Assembly (NCBI GenBank): GCA_900129675.1
Contig: FSRD01000001.1
Span: 2,717,501-2,781,500 of the forward strand
DNA: 64,000 nt
Direction: 5' to 3'
Source of the DNA: Bradyrhizobium erythrophlei
Lineage (GTDB): Bacteria > Pseudomonadota > Alphaproteobacteria > Rhizobiales > Xanthobacteraceae
Part shown: positions 44,643 to 57,256 of the stretch, one piece after another
Layout of the letters: each line of letters opens with the position of its first letter
How positions within the stretch are numbered: position 1 is the first letter of the stretch
Translations under genes and position numbers: made by a program
The notes under the pieces: generated by a model
Database searches by the model: none
Seen by the model: only the letters and a program-made list of their open reading frames with translations
What the model was told of the DNA's origin: nothing

Positions 44643-47093
44643 ATGAAGAACAAGGGTTTCAACCGCGCCATTCGACTGCTGCTTGGCTCCGCAGTGTTTG
44701 TTTCACTCACCGCCTCCGGCGTCGTTGCGCGCGAGAAGGAGAATGCTTTATCCGCGGCGCGCCAGACCAGCGCCGATGTTGCCGGGTTGCAGGCGCCGGG
44801 GCAAATCCTGGTCGATGTCTGGGGCATCCCGCACATCTATGCCGGCAACGAGCACGACCTGTTTTTCCTGCAGGGCTTTAACGCGGCGCGCGACCGGCTG
44901 TGGCAGATTGACCTCTGGCGCAAGCGCGGGCTGGGACTGCTGGCAAAGGATTTCGGCGCGGCCTATGCCGAGCAGGACAAGGCGCTGCGGCTGTTTCTCT
45001 ACCGCGGCGACATGAAGGCGGAGTGGGCGGCGTATGGCCCCAAGGCCAAAACCTATGCGGAAGCGTTCGTCGCGGGCGTCAACGCCTATGTCGCCGATGT
45101 GCAGACGGGCCGGCGCCCGCGCCCGATCGAGTTCAAGATCGCCGGCACCATGCCGGATCTGTGGTCGGCGGACGACGTAGTCCGGATTCGCAGCCACGGC
45201 TTGACGCGAAACATCGCGTCCGAGGTCAAGCGCTCGCTGGTGGCCTGTGCGGCCGGGCTCGAGGTCGATCGCCTGCGTGTCAAGCTCGAGCCGCCGTGGA
45301 CGACGAAGATTCCCGAAGGGCTCGATCCCTGCAGCGTTCCCAAGGCGGTGCTCGGTCCTTACGACCTCGCCACGCGGCCGGTAGCCTTTGCTGCGGTGAA
45401 AGCGCAGAAGGCAGCGCTGGAGCACGATCCCGACAAATATCTTGTCGAGGCCGATCAGCAACGCGACACCATCGGCTCCAACAATTGGGTGGTCGCCCCG
45501 TCACGGACCGCGACCGGCCGCGCGATCCTCGCCAACGATCCGCATCGCGAGCAAAGCGTGCCGTCGCTGCGCTATATCGTCGGGCTCAATGCGCCCGGCC
45601 TTTCGGTGGTCGGCGCCGGCGAGCCGGCGCTTCCCGGAATCTCGATCGGTCATAATGGAACGATCGCGTTCGGCTTGACCATCTTCAATGTCGATCAGGA
45701 GGATCTCTACGTCTACGAGCTCAACCCGGCTGATCTGAACCAGTACCGTTACCGCGACGGCTGGGAAACGATGCGGATCGTCCATGAGACCGAAGAGGTC
45801 AAGGGGGAGGGCAACCGGGACCTTGAGCTGAGATTCACGCGGCATGGCCCCGTCATCTACGTCGACGAGGCCAACAAGCGCGCCTTCGCCGTCCGCTCGA
45901 TCTGGTTCGAGCCGGGCACGTCAGCCTATTTCGGCTCCTCCGACTACATGACCGCGAAGGACTGGAACGGTTTTGTCACCGCCATGGGCCGCTGGGGCGC
46001 GCCGTCGGAGAACCAGGTCTACGCCGATGTCAGGGGCAATATCGGCTGGGTCGCCGCCGGCAAGACGCCGCGCCGCGTCAACTATGACGGCCTGATGCCG
46101 GTGCCCGGCGACGGCCGTTACGAATGGCAGGGATTTCTGTCGCCCGACGAATTGCCGCGGGTATATCGCCCCCAGCAGGGCTGGTTCGCGACCGCCAACC
46201 AGATGAATCTGCCGAGCGACTATCCGGTCGCCGACCGCAAGGTCGGATTCGAATGGGCCGACAGCGCGCGCTGGCAGTGCATCGTAGAGGTGCTGCAGGC
46301 CAACAAGAAGATGACGCTGGCGGATGCGATGGATCTGCAGAACGACGACACTTCGATGCTGGCGCGGCGGTTGGTCAAGCTGCTGCAACCGCTGAGCTCT
46401 GACGAACCCAACGTCAAGAAGGGGCTCGAGCTCCTGAAGGGATGGGACGCGCGCGACACCGCCGATAGCGCGGCTGCGGCGGTGTTCGAGGTATGGATCG
46501 CCAACCACCTCGGTCCGACGCTCGTGAAGACCGTGGCTCCCAGGGCTGTCGATATCATTGCGCCCGAGGCGTCCAGCATCTCCGCGATCGTTGGCTTCCT
46601 TGAAGTGCCGGATGCGCGGCTCCTGGACGAGCCGGCGGCCGCGCGCGACCGCATTCTCCGCGACAGCCTCGGCAGCGCCGTCGCCGACGTCGCCGGCAAG
46701 TTGGGCGAGGATTCCACCACCTGGCGCTGGGACCGGCTGCATGTAGCAAAGTTCGATCACGCGCTGATACCGCTGGCGGACAAGGCCACCGCCTCGCAGC
46801 TTTCGGTCGGACCCCTGGCGTACGGCGGCGCCGGCAACGTGCCGCACGCGGCCACCTACCGGCGTTCCGATTACCGGCTGATCGCGGGCGCCTCGTTCCG
46901 CATGGTGCTCGATGTCGGTGCCTGGGACGCCAGCCGCACCATCAACGCCCCCGGCCAATCCGGCGATCCCTTCAGCGGGCACTATCGCGACCTCGCGCCG
47001 TTGTGGGCGACCGGGCAATACGTCCCGCTGTTGTACAGCCGCGCGGCGGTTGAAGCTGCGACTGCGGAAGCGATTACGCTGAGGCCGCGGTGA
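44643..47093 (+). CDS. Penicillin acylase family protein (exported Ntn hydrolase)
   Basis: The 816-residue precursor has a signal peptide (about 1-29, ending SGVVA) and an alpha chain beginning GQILVDVWGIPHIYAGNEHDLFFLQGFNAARDRLWQIDLWRKRGLG, the standard start for penicillin acylases. A spacer follows, and then the autocatalytic beta-chain start near DTIGSNNWVVAPSRTATG. Ser279 would become the N-terminal nucleophile after self-cleavage. Relatives hydrolyse beta-lactam side chains or acyl-homoserine lactones; the true substrate here is unknown. It is unusually placed directly after glpK and likely acts in the periplasm. AGGGGAGC precedes the ATG. Confidence 0.9.
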   Translation: MKNKGFNRAIRLLLGSAVFVSLTASGVVAREKENALSAARQTSADVAGLQAPGQILVDVWGIPHIYAGNEHDLFFLQGFNAARDRLWQIDLWRKRGLGLLAKDFGAAYAEQDKALRLFLYRGDMKAEWAAYGPKAKTYAEAFVAGVNAYVADVQTGRRPRPIEFKIAGTMPDLWSADDVVRIRSHGLTRNIASEVKRSLVACAAGLEVDRLRVKLEPPWTTKIPEGLDPCSVPKAVLGPYDLATRPVAFAAVKAQKAALEHDPDKYLVEADQQRDTIGSNNWVVAPSRTATGRAILANDPHREQSVPSLRYIVGLNAPGLSVVGAGEPALPGISIGHNGTIAFGLTIFNVDQEDLYVYELNPADLNQYRYRDGWETMRIVHETEEVKGEGNRDLELRFTRHGPVIYVDEANKRAFAVRSIWFEPGTSAYFGSSDYMTAKDWNGFVTAMGRWGAPSENQVYADVRGNIGWVAAGKTPRRVNYDGLMPVPGDGRYEWQGFLSPDELPRVYRPQQGWFATANQMNLPSDYPVADRKVGFEWADSARWQCIVEVLQANKKMTLADAMDLQNDDTSMLARRLVKLLQPLSSDEPNVKKGLELLKGWDARDTADSAAAAVFEVWIANHLGPTLVKTVAPRAVDIIAPEASSISAIVGFLEVPDARLLDEPAAARDRILRDSLGSAVADVAGKLGEDSTTWRWDRLHVAKFDHALIPLADKATASQLSVGPLAYGGAGNVPHAATYRRSDYRLIAGASFRMVLDVGAWDASRTINAPGQSGDPFSGHYRDLAPLWATGQYVPLLYSRAAVEAATAEAITLRPR

Positions 47094-47139
47094 GTTGGGG
47101 GGGCGTGCGGGCCAAGTGGGCGCGGGCGGCCGACCCAGT

Positions 47140-47231
47140 CGTCATCACCGGGCTTGACCCGGTGATCCACGTCTTACTTATTTCGGTGTGAGGTAAAGAC
47201 GTGGATGGCCGGGTCAAGCCCGGCCATGACG
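47140..47231. repeat. Palindromic intergenic repeat, family R2
   Basis: The left arm CGTCATCACCGGGCTTGACC and right arm GGTCAAGCCCGGCCATGACG are related but not exact complements. CCACGTCTTACTTA and TAAAGACGTGG pair inside. It lies between the acylase and GST genes. Confidence 0.8.
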
Positions 47232-47254
47232 ATGAGAGAGAAAGCACCGACCCC

Positions 47255-47884
47255 ATGTTCCTGATCGGCCAATACGACTCCCCCTTCGTCCGCCGCGTCG
47301 CGATTGCGCTGCGGCTGTACGGGCTCGCGTTCGAGCAGCGGCCGTGGTCGACGTTCGGCGAGGCCGACAAGATCGCGCCGTACAACCCGCTGCGGCGGGT
47401 GCCGACGCTGGTGCTGGATGGCGGCGAGGCGCTGATCGAGAGTACGGCGATCCTGGATTATCTCGATGAGCTGGCCGGGCCGGAGAAGGCGATGATCGCG
47501 GCAAAGGGGCCGGAGCGGCGGCGTGCGCTGAAAATCTGTGCGCTGGGAAGCGGGCTGGCCGACAAGGCGGTCAGCCTGATCTACGAGCGCGTGCTGCGCA
47601 AGGATCAGCTCAAGCTGTGGGTCGAGCGCTGCGAGGCGCAGATTGGTGGCGTGCTGGAGCTGCTGGAGAAGGAGCGCGCACAGGTCGCGACACCGTTCTG
47701 GTTCGGCGAGCCCATCGGGCACGCCGATATCATGGTGGCCTGCGCGCTGCGCTTCACCGGCGAGGGGCATCCGCATCTGTTCGATGCGCGCTATCCGGCG
47801 CTGAAGGCGCACGCGGCGCGGTGCGAAGCGCTGCCGCCGTTTCAGGAGATCGTGCAGAGGCTGGCGCCGCCGAGCGGGGATTAG
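47255..47884 (+). CDS. Glutathione S-transferase family protein
   Basis: The 209-residue cytoplasmic protein has an N-terminal thioredoxin-like GST domain: FLIGQYDSPFVRRVAIALRLYGLAFEQRPW (with the catalytic-position Ser in DSPF), RRVPTLVLDGGEALIESTAILDYLDEL containing the cis-Pro and the ES glutathione-binding pair. A helical C-terminal domain follows, with FWFGEPIGHADIMVACAL. ATG 47255 is taken because upstream codons lie in an R2 repeat. The substrate is unknown. The nearby maiA at 48709 is another GST, but the two are on opposite strands. Confidence 0.88.
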   Translation: MFLIGQYDSPFVRRVAIALRLYGLAFEQRPWSTFGEADKIAPYNPLRRVPTLVLDGGEALIESTAILDYLDELAGPEKAMIAAKGPERRRALKICALGSGLADKAVSLIYERVLRKDQLKLWVERCEAQIGGVLELLEKERAQVATPFWFGEPIGHADIMVACALRFTGEGHPHLFDARYPALKAHAARCEALPPFQEIVQRLAPPSGD

Positions 47885-47907
47885 GTCGAGACGCTGCGGC
47901 GCTCTTC

Positions 47908-48052
47908 CTTCTCCCCTTGTGGGAGAAGGTGGCAGCCGAAGGCTGCCGGATGAGCGGTCTCTATCCGCGCGTTCGGTGTTTGCGGAGACAAACCCCTCAC
48001 CCGTCGCCTCACTTTCGTGAGGCGCCACCCTCTCCCACAAGGGGAGAGGGGA
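47908..48052. repeat. Intergenic repeat, family R4 variant
   Basis: CCTTCTCCCCTTGTGGGAGA at the left pairs with TCTCCCACAAGGGGAGAGGG at the right. It lies in the unusually long (about 820 bp) interval between the GST and maiA genes. Confidence 0.8.
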
Positions 48053-48059
48053 AGTAAGC

Positions 48060-48540
48060 GCGTGCCGCGCACCCCGAGAAACTGCCCGACGGGCAAATCA
48101 AAAAAACCTGTCCAGCCCCCACGGAAAAAATATTCCCCTTGTCGCGTCGGGCAAATCAGTGGTGTTTCTCCGCGCGTCTCACCCGACAAGAGGGGCGTTG
48201 CGCAACGTCACGAAACGCGCGGTGGGATGCGGTGGACGCGATGACTGCGCAAGACGAACGCAGCCAACGCGGACGGCGAAGTCGTGTGGTCCTGGCGCCC
48301 CGATGCTGGCGTCAAGTCGTGTGGAGCGATCCGCATGGCGACGGTGGCAACAAAGCCGGTCACCGGGGAGAGCGCGAAGTAAGCCGTAAAACCATTGCGC
48401 AGGGAAGGCCGGATGCCTCCGCTGAACCTGTATGCTCGTGTGCGTGTTCTTATGCACATATTGCACACGAGACCGCGGGTGCAGCGCGCACCCGGTCTTC
48501 CCTGCGCCCTCTGATTGGAGAGGGCGGAAGTTGATGAAAA
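48060..48540. repeat. Probable long dispersed repeat of Bradyrhizobium type
   Basis: The stretch contains CTGCCCGACGGGCAAATC, GTGGTGTTTCTCCGCGCGTC, CGCGGTGGGATGCGGTGGAC, CGCGGGTGCAGCGCGCACCC and CCTGCGCCCTCTGATTGGAG. From memory this roughly 500-bp unit occurs many times in Bradyrhizobium genomes and is often mis-annotated as short proteins. There is no second copy in this window. CGGGTGCAGCGCGCACCCG forms a hairpin at 48477-48495. Open frames on both strands here look like by-products of composition. Confidence 0.5.
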
Positions 48541-48588
48541 CCTCGGGCAAGACATGCCGCGAGAATGCGGACGCACGTTTAGAGCACC

Positions 48589-48699
48589 GACATTGCGAGC
48601 CAACGGGTCGCGCGAACGCGCGCCCGATGACAGGCTCCGCGAAGCAATCCATCTCTCGGCTTGCGGAAGCATGGATTGCTTCGCTTCGCTCGCAATGAC
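48589..48699. repeat. Palindromic intergenic repeat, family R1
   Basis: GACATTGCGAGCCAACGGGT at the left pairs with GCTCGCAATGACG at the right, with GAAGCAATCCAT and ATGGATTGCTTC inside. It sits just after the stop of maiA (minus strand) and may act as its terminator. Confidence 0.85.
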
Positions 48700-48708
48700 G
48701 CGGAGGGA

Positions 48709-49374
48709 TCACGCCTTTTTCGCTCTCATCGCCTCCGGCGTATCCGGCTGCGCCAGCGGATGCGCCGTTGCGAATTCCGGCATCGCCATGGATGTCTCGT
48801 AGATGCGTTTGACGGTCGGCCAGGGCGCAAGATTGATCTGCAGCATGTCCGCCACGGTGGCGTGGCCGGCGAGGCAGATGTCGGCGAGTGTCGGGGTGTC
48901 GCCATGGCAGAAGCGGCCGGTATCGTTGTGGCCGGCGAGATGGCCTTCGAGGGCTGCCAGCGTCTCGACGGTCCAGTGCCGCCGCCACGCGGTCTGCTGG
49001 GTGTCGCGCACATTCAGTTCGTGGTCGAGATAGCGCCGCACCCGCGGCACCAGCAAGGGATGGCCCTCGCAGGCGACCATCAGCGCCAGCGCGCGCACCC
49101 GGGCGCGGCCGCGCGGATCGGCCGGCAGCAGCGGCGGGGTCGGATGGGTTTCCTCGAGATATTCGATGATCGCGAGCGACTGGAACAGCGTGGTGCCGTC
49201 GTCCTCGACCAGCGCCGGCAATGCCATCTGCGGATTGATCCGGCGAAATTCGTCGGCGTGATGCACGTCGGCATCGAGATCGACGAACACGACCTCGCTC
49301 GGCAGTTGTTTCAGGTTGAGCGCGATGCGGACCCGAAAGCTCGCCTGCGATCGCCAGAAGGAGAAGAATTTCAT
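48709..49374 (-). CDS. maiA: Maleylacetoacetate isomerase (zeta-class GST)
   Basis: MaiA isomerises maleylacetoacetate to fumarylacetoacetate in tyrosine/homogentisate degradation, using glutathione. The 221-residue product starts MKFFSFWRSQASFRVRIALNLKQLP, a variant of the zeta-class SxxxSxxxR active-site pattern. It then has INPQMALPALVEDD and SLAIIEYLEETHP (glutathione site), and ends ATAHPLAQPDTPEAMRAKKA, the HPxxQPDTP tail of this family. ATG 49374 is used; the longer frame lies in an R2 repeat. No other homogentisate genes are nearby, so it is isolated here, downstream of metH on the same strand. Confidence 0.88.
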   Translation of the reverse strand: MKFFSFWRSQASFRVRIALNLKQLPSEVVFVDLDADVHHADEFRRINPQMALPALVEDDGTTLFQSLAIIEYLEETHPTPPLLPADPRGRARVRALALMVACEGHPLLVPRVRRYLDHELNVRDTQQTAWRRHWTVETLAALEGHLAGHNDTGRFCHGDTPTLADICLAGHATVADMLQINLAPWPTVKRIYETSMAMPEFATAHPLAQPDTPEAMRAKKA

Positions 49375-49389
49375 GGGGGACTCTCCGGT

Positions 49390-49476
49390 GTCATGCCCGG
49401 ACTTGATCCGGGCATCCATCGATCTTTGCAAGACTCATGCGAGAAGATGGATCACCGGGTCAAGCCCGGTGATGAC
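49390..49476. repeat. Palindromic intergenic repeat, family R2 variant
   Basis: GTCATGCCCGGACTTGATCCGGGCATCCAT forms a hairpin at the left, and CACCGGGTCAAGCCCGGTGATGAC forms one at the right. It fills the 105 bp between metH and maiA. Confidence 0.75.
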
Positions 49477-49479
49477 GAC

Positions 49480-53340
<3,861 letters not shown>

Positions 53341-53344
53341 TGGA

Positions 53345-54259
53345 TCAGGCGGCTTTCTGTGCGCCATGCGGGCGGATGCCGAGGAGATGGCTGATGGCGA
53401 ACACGAGGTCCGCGCGGTTCATGGTGTAGAAATGAAAGGTATCGACGCCGTGTTTTGCGAGCTTCTGCACCTGGCCGGCGGCAACGGTCGCCGCCACCAG
53501 CTTTCGCGTTTCGGCATCGTCGTCGAGGCCGTTGAATTTTTCCGCGAGCCAGTTGGGCACGGTGGTGCCGGCGCGGGTGACGAATTTGCGGGCCTGCTTG
53601 AAATTGTGCATCGGCATGATGCCGGGCACGATCGGGATGCTGATGCCGCGGGCGCGCACCCGGTCGAGATAACGGAAGTAGAGATCGTTATCGAAGAACA
53701 CCTGCGTGATGGCGCGGGCGGCACCGGCGTCGACCTTGGCTTGCAGCGTGTCGATATCGGCGTCGAAATCCGGGCTCTCGGGGTGCTTCTCCGGATAGGC
53801 CGAGACCGAGACTTCGATGTCGGGATAGCGCTGCTTGATGCCGGCCACGAGATCGGACGAGCTTTGATAGCCGTCGGCATGCGGCTTGTAGGCGGTGCCA
53901 ATGCCGGTCGAGGGATCGCCGCGCAGCGCGACGATGTGGCGGACGCCGATCTCGTAATAGCGCGCCACCACGTCGTCGATCTCGCCCTTCGGCGCGCCGA
54001 CGCAGGTCAGATGTGCGGCCGGGGTCAGCCGGGTCTCTTTCAGGATGCGGGCGATGGTGGAATGGGTGCGCTCACGCGTGGATCCGCCGGCGCCATAGGT
54101 CACCGACACGAAGTTGGGGGCGAGCGGCGCCAGCCGGTTGATGGTCTCCCACAGGCTGCGCTCCATCTCCTCGGTCTTCGGCGGGAAGAACTCGAACGAG
54201 ATGTCAGGCGAAGTGAGCGCGCGGTGCCCATCGGGCGCGGGGGACGTAACCTCGGTCAT
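53345..54259 (-). CDS. metF: 5,10-methylenetetrahydrofolate reductase
   Basis: MetF reduces methylene-THF to methyl-THF with FAD and NADH. The 304-residue product has the family start [21 protein letters not shown] (catalytic Glu in EFFPPK), [44 protein letters not shown] and [19 protein letters not shown], and the C-terminal [18 protein letters not shown] 54259 is preferred to an in-frame TTG six codons upstream. It is the first gene of the metF-metH operon. An ArsR-type regulator often placed upstream in rhizobia is absent here. Confidence 0.95.
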   Translation of the reverse strand: MTEVTSPAPDGHRALTSPDISFEFFPPKTEEMERSLWETINRLAPLAPNFVSVTYGAGGSTRERTHSTIARILKETRLTPAAHLTCVGAPKGEIDDVVARYYEIGVRHIVALRGDPSTGIGTAYKPHADGYQSSSDLVAGIKQRYPDIEVSVSAYPEKHPESPDFDADIDTLQAKVDAGAARAITQVFFDNDLYFRYLDRVRARGISIPIVPGIMPMHNFKQARKFVTRAGTTVPNWLAEKFNGLDDDAETRKLVAATVAAGQVQKLAKHGVDTFHFYTMNRADLVFAISHLLGIRPHGAQKAA

Positions 54260-54299
54260 GGCACTCAAACACTCCAAAAAAGATGCGCGGGCGTCGGGC

Positions 54300-54657
54300 T
54301 TAGCTGCAGGACGCTAAAATAGGCCAGACTGGACCGTTCAAACAGCCCATTGAGGATGGGAAATTGCCCACTTATAGTAAAAATATCGATCCTAATGGTC
54401 AGAAATACGGCCGGTGGGCAGGATTGCCGAAGTTGCCGAACCGTGAAAGAAGATCAGTATTTATGGATATAAGTACAAGACATCGGATTGAAATGGCTTG
54501 GTTCGGCGTTGTTGGGCAAAACGGAAATGTTAAGGATTTATGTTCGTTTGTCCCACTTTCCAGCCGCCGGCGACGGCATCTCCATCCCCACCGGCGCGGG
54601 CCTGATCTGCACGGCCGGGGCCTTTGTGGCCCTGCCTTGCCGCACTAGGTTAGCCCC
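54300..54657. other. AT-rich intergenic segment without recognised gene
   Basis: From about 54361 to 54545 base composition is clearly more AT-rich than the surroundings (for example CTTATAGTAAAAATATCGAT and GTATTTATGGATATAAGTAC). A 94-codon frame starts at 54364 but has no ribosome-binding site and turns into Arg/His-rich nonsense. GCCCAC (54365-54370) and GTGGGC (54414-54419) could pair as a weak stem. It may be foreign DNA or hold the metF promoter; I cannot tell. Confidence 0.45.
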
Positions 54658-55677
54658 ATGATCCCGCTCTCAGTCCTCGATCTTTCCGTCGTCACCACAG
54701 GCACAAAACCCGCCGCGGCGCTGCGCAACAGCATCGACCTGGCGCGCCATGTCGATGGGCTCGGCTATGTCCGCTACTGGCTTGCGGAGCATCACAATCT
54801 GGCATCGGTGGCGAGCCCCGCGCCCGACCTGATGATCGGGCAGATCGCGGCGGTTACCAAAAACATCCGCGTCGGCTCCGGCGGCGTGATGCTGCCCAAC
54901 CACGCGCCGCTGGTGGTGGCCGAGCGCTTCAAGATGCTGGAGGCGCTGTTCCCCGGCCGGATCGATCTCGGCCTCGGCCGCGCGCCCGGCACCGACGGCG
55001 CCACCGCGCATGCGCTGCGCAGCCGGCTCGACCGCCGCGAGGGCGATGATTTCCTCGAACGGCTGAGTGAATTGGTGCTGTGGGAGACCCGCGATTTCCC
55101 GCCCGGCCATCCCTACAACAATGTGGTGGCGATGCCGGATGATTCACCGCTGCCGCCGATCTGGCTGCTCGGCTCCAGCGACTACTCGTCCGAACTCGCA
55201 GCGCAAGTCGGCATGGGCTTCGCCTTCGCGCATCATTTTGCGTCCTATGACGCGGTCGAGGCGATGACGCATTACCGCGCCCGCTTCAAGCCGTCGGGCT
55301 GGCGCGCCACGCCGCACGGCATTCTGGCGATCGCCGCGGTCGCCGCCGAAACCGATGCGGAAGCCGAAAAGCTCGCATCCTCGATGGATCTCAACCGCCT
55401 GCGCCGCGACCGCGGCCAATATCTGCCGTTGCCGAGCGTCGAGGAAGCCTTGGCCTATCCCTACACCGACGGCGAGCGCGCCTCGATCGCGCGCAACCGC
55501 ACCCGGCTGTTCGTCGGCAGCCCGGCGACGTTGCTGGCGAAACTGCAGCCGATGATCACGGCGAGCAAGCCGGACGAACTGATGATCATTACCGCCGTGT
55601 ACGATCACGACGCGCGCAAGAAGTCGTATGATTTGCTGGCGGATGCGTTCGGGTTGGGCAAGAAGGTTGCGGCGTAG
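54658..55677 (+). CDS. LLM-class flavin-dependent oxidoreductase
   Basis: The 339-residue product belongs to the bacterial luciferase-like (TIM barrel, FMN/F420) monooxygenase group, MsnO8-type subfamily. It starts MIPLSVLDLSVVTTGTKPAAALRNSIDLARHVDGLGYVRYWLAEHHN. The middle has IRVGSGGVMLPNHAPLVVAERFKMLEALFPGRIDLGLGRAPGTD, and PPIWLLGSSDYSSELAAQVGMGFAFAHHF follows. Enzymes of this class oxidise small organic molecules with reduced flavin, and the substrate cannot be predicted here. AGGTTAG precedes the ATG. It stands alone, followed by the IS-interrupted repeat. Confidence 0.92.
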   Translation: MIPLSVLDLSVVTTGTKPAAALRNSIDLARHVDGLGYVRYWLAEHHNLASVASPAPDLMIGQIAAVTKNIRVGSGGVMLPNHAPLVVAERFKMLEALFPGRIDLGLGRAPGTDGATAHALRSRLDRREGDDFLERLSELVLWETRDFPPGHPYNNVVAMPDDSPLPPIWLLGSSDYSSELAAQVGMGFAFAHHFASYDAVEAMTHYRARFKPSGWRATPHGILAIAAVAAETDAEAEKLASSMDLNRLRRDRGQYLPLPSVEEALAYPYTDGERASIARNRTRLFVGSPATLLAKLQPMITASKPDELMIITAVYDHDARKKSYDLLADAFGLGKKVAA

Positions 55678-55761
55678 CTTATATGCCGCCGTCATTCCGG
55701 GGCGATGCGAAGCATCGAACCCGGAATCTCGAGATTCTCTGGTGCGCAATTGCGCACCTAG

Positions 55762-57214
55762 GAGCCCGTCCAGATAGCGGTCGCGACCGGGCATTTATTG
55801 CAGGATAGTCGGCTCAGGCGGCCTTTGCGAGGGTGAACAGCTTGAGGAGGTTGTGGGCCGTGCAGATCATGGCCCACTCGGCGCGCACTTTCTCTAGGCC
55901 TCGCAACAGGAACTGGCGGAAGCCGCGCGCCTGTTTGATCTGTCCGAAGACCGGTTCGACCACTTGCTTTCTCAATCGGTAGGGTGTTTCGAAGCCGCCG
56001 TCGTCGATCTTCTTTCGCATCCGTTGGGTCAGCGGTCCGCCGATTTTTCCGTTCGCGGCGGTCGGGTGCTTGGCGCGTCCGGGCGCGACGTAGCCGTCGA
56101 CGCCGTGGGCTTCGAGCGCTTCGAGATTGGATTCGCTGCAGTAGCCGGAGTCCGCTGAGGCCTGCTCCGGCTTGCGGCCGAGATTGTTCTCGATGGCCTC
56201 GATCAGGGGCACCAGCTGGCCCTGATCGTTGCCGCACTGCGTCAGTTCGTGCGCGACAATGATCTGGGCGCCTGCGTCGACGGCGGCCTGGGCATTGTAG
56301 GCCTGAACGAAGCCATCCTTCGACTTCATGATGCGGCTTTCCGGATCGGTGAAGTTGCGTTGCGACTTGGGATCAGGCTGGTCCGATGCCGGCGCCGCCG
56401 GTTTGCCCGGCTTCTTGCGGCCTTCGGCTTGGCGCTGCTGTTCCTTTTCGGCCTCGATGCGACGCTCTTCCTCCGCGGCCAGCCTGGCGTCGGCCTCCAG
56501 CGCCGCCATCGCCTGCTGGATCTTCGCCAGCCGCTTCTCCTTGTCGCCAGCCCAATCCGGCAGTTCGTCGCCGCGCTTGTCTTTGCCGAAAGTCTCGTCC
56601 TCCTGAGCATCCGCCGCCTCAGCGGCCGCCAGCATGCGAGCGACCTCGGCTTTCAATTCCGCCTCGCGTTTCTTCATGCGCTCATAACTCATCGCTTTAT
56701 GTTTCGACGCGTTCGCTTTGATCTTCGTGCCATCAAGCGCGACATGGCCGAGTTTGACCAGCCCTGCCGTCTCGCACAACTTCAGAACCTGCAGGAACAG
56801 TGCGCCGAGCGCCTTCAAATGCCGCTTGCGGAAGTCGCTGATCGTGCGAAAATCCGGCGGATCGAGCGCGACAATCATTACAAAATCATTCCGTTCGCGG
56901 CAGGCCTTCGCGATCCGCCGCGATGAATACAGCCCACTCGCATAGCCGTGCAGCACAAGCGCCACCATCATGCGCGGGTCGAACGGCGGCTGCCCGAGCC
57001 CGCTCACATAGCTGCCCGTGATCTCCTTGAGATCGAGGCTCTCCCGCACCAGTTCAACGATAAACCGCGAGACATGGCCTTTCGGCACGAAGTCCTGCAC
57101 ATTCGGCGGCAGAAGCAGCGTCTGATCGATATTCCAGGGGCGAAAATACTTGCTCATCGCCCAAGGTTGAATCAGACTCGCTCAGAATTGAACAGCCACT
57201 ATTCGGACACGCTC
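55762..57214 (-). mobile_element. IS1182-type insertion sequence, 1453 bp
   Basis: The ends GAGCCCGTCCAGATAGCG (left) and GAGCGTGTCCGAATAGTG (right, reverse complement) agree at 13 of 18 positions. Both are flanked by CTAG (55758-55761 and 57215-57218), a 4-bp palindromic target duplication. Removing the element and one CTAG restores an R5 palindromic repeat. It carries one intact transposase gene and little else. Confidence 0.88.
55814..57157 (-). CDS. IS1182-family transposase
   Basis: The 447-residue DDE transposase begins MSKYFRPWNIDQTLLLPPNVQDFVPKGHVSRFIVELV, typical of IS1182. The catalytic residues lie in GHVALDGTKIKANASKHKAMS (Asp), QASADSGYCSESNLEAL (Asp) and VVEPVFGQIKQARGFRQFLLRGLEKV (Glu). 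A Lys/Glu/Ala-rich coiled-coil insertion (about 160-270) separates the first two. It ends with the family's CTAHNLLKL segment. The frame is complete, so the element may be active. Confidence 0.95.
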   Translation of the reverse strand: MSKYFRPWNIDQTLLLPPNVQDFVPKGHVSRFIVELVRESLDLKEITGSYVSGLGQPPFDPRMMVALVLHGYASGLYSSRRIAKACRERNDFVMIVALDPPDFRTISDFRKRHLKALGALFLQVLKLCETAGLVKLGHVALDGTKIKANASKHKAMSYERMKKREAELKAEVARMLAAAEAADAQEDETFGKDKRGDELPDWAGDKEKRLAKIQQAMAALEADARLAAEEERRIEAEKEQQRQAEGRKKPGKPAAPASDQPDPKSQRNFTDPESRIMKSKDGFVQAYNAQAAVDAGAQIIVAHELTQCGNDQGQLVPLIEAIENNLGRKPEQASADSGYCSESNLEALEAHGVDGYVAPGRAKHPTAANGKIGGPLTQRMRKKIDDGGFETPYRLRKQVVEPVFGQIKQARGFRQFLLRGLEKVRAEWAMICTAHNLLKLFTLAKAA

Positions 57215-57256
57215 CTAGTTCGCGCTAACGCGCGCCCCGGAATGACTGACGTCACC

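Larger units (their letters stand above)
55691..57246. repeat. Palindromic repeat, family R5, split by an IS1182-type element
   Basis: The left half (55691-55761, GTCATTCCGGGGCG...GTGCGCAATTGCGCAC) and right half (57215-57246, ...CGCGCCCCGGAATGAC) together reproduce the intact R5 copy at 37463-37563. The break lies just after the central AATT palindrome, at CTAG, which is present on both sides of the insertion. Confidence 0.88.

Noticed and set aside
48208..48988. Minus-strand hypothetical proteins in the GST-maiA gap
   Set aside because: They lie wholly or partly in dispersed repeat DNA, lack ribosome-binding sites and have Arg/Ser/Pro-rich composition.
54260..54400. SAM or cobalamin riboswitch upstream of metF/metH
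   Set aside because: I looked for SAM-II-like and cobalamin-box sequences on the minus strand and saw none; a covariance search would be needed to exclude weaker matches.
54364..54648. 94-codon plus-strand frame before the LLM oxidoreductase
   Set aside because: No ribosome-binding site, abrupt change to RRRRHLHPHRR-type sequence, and no family recognised.
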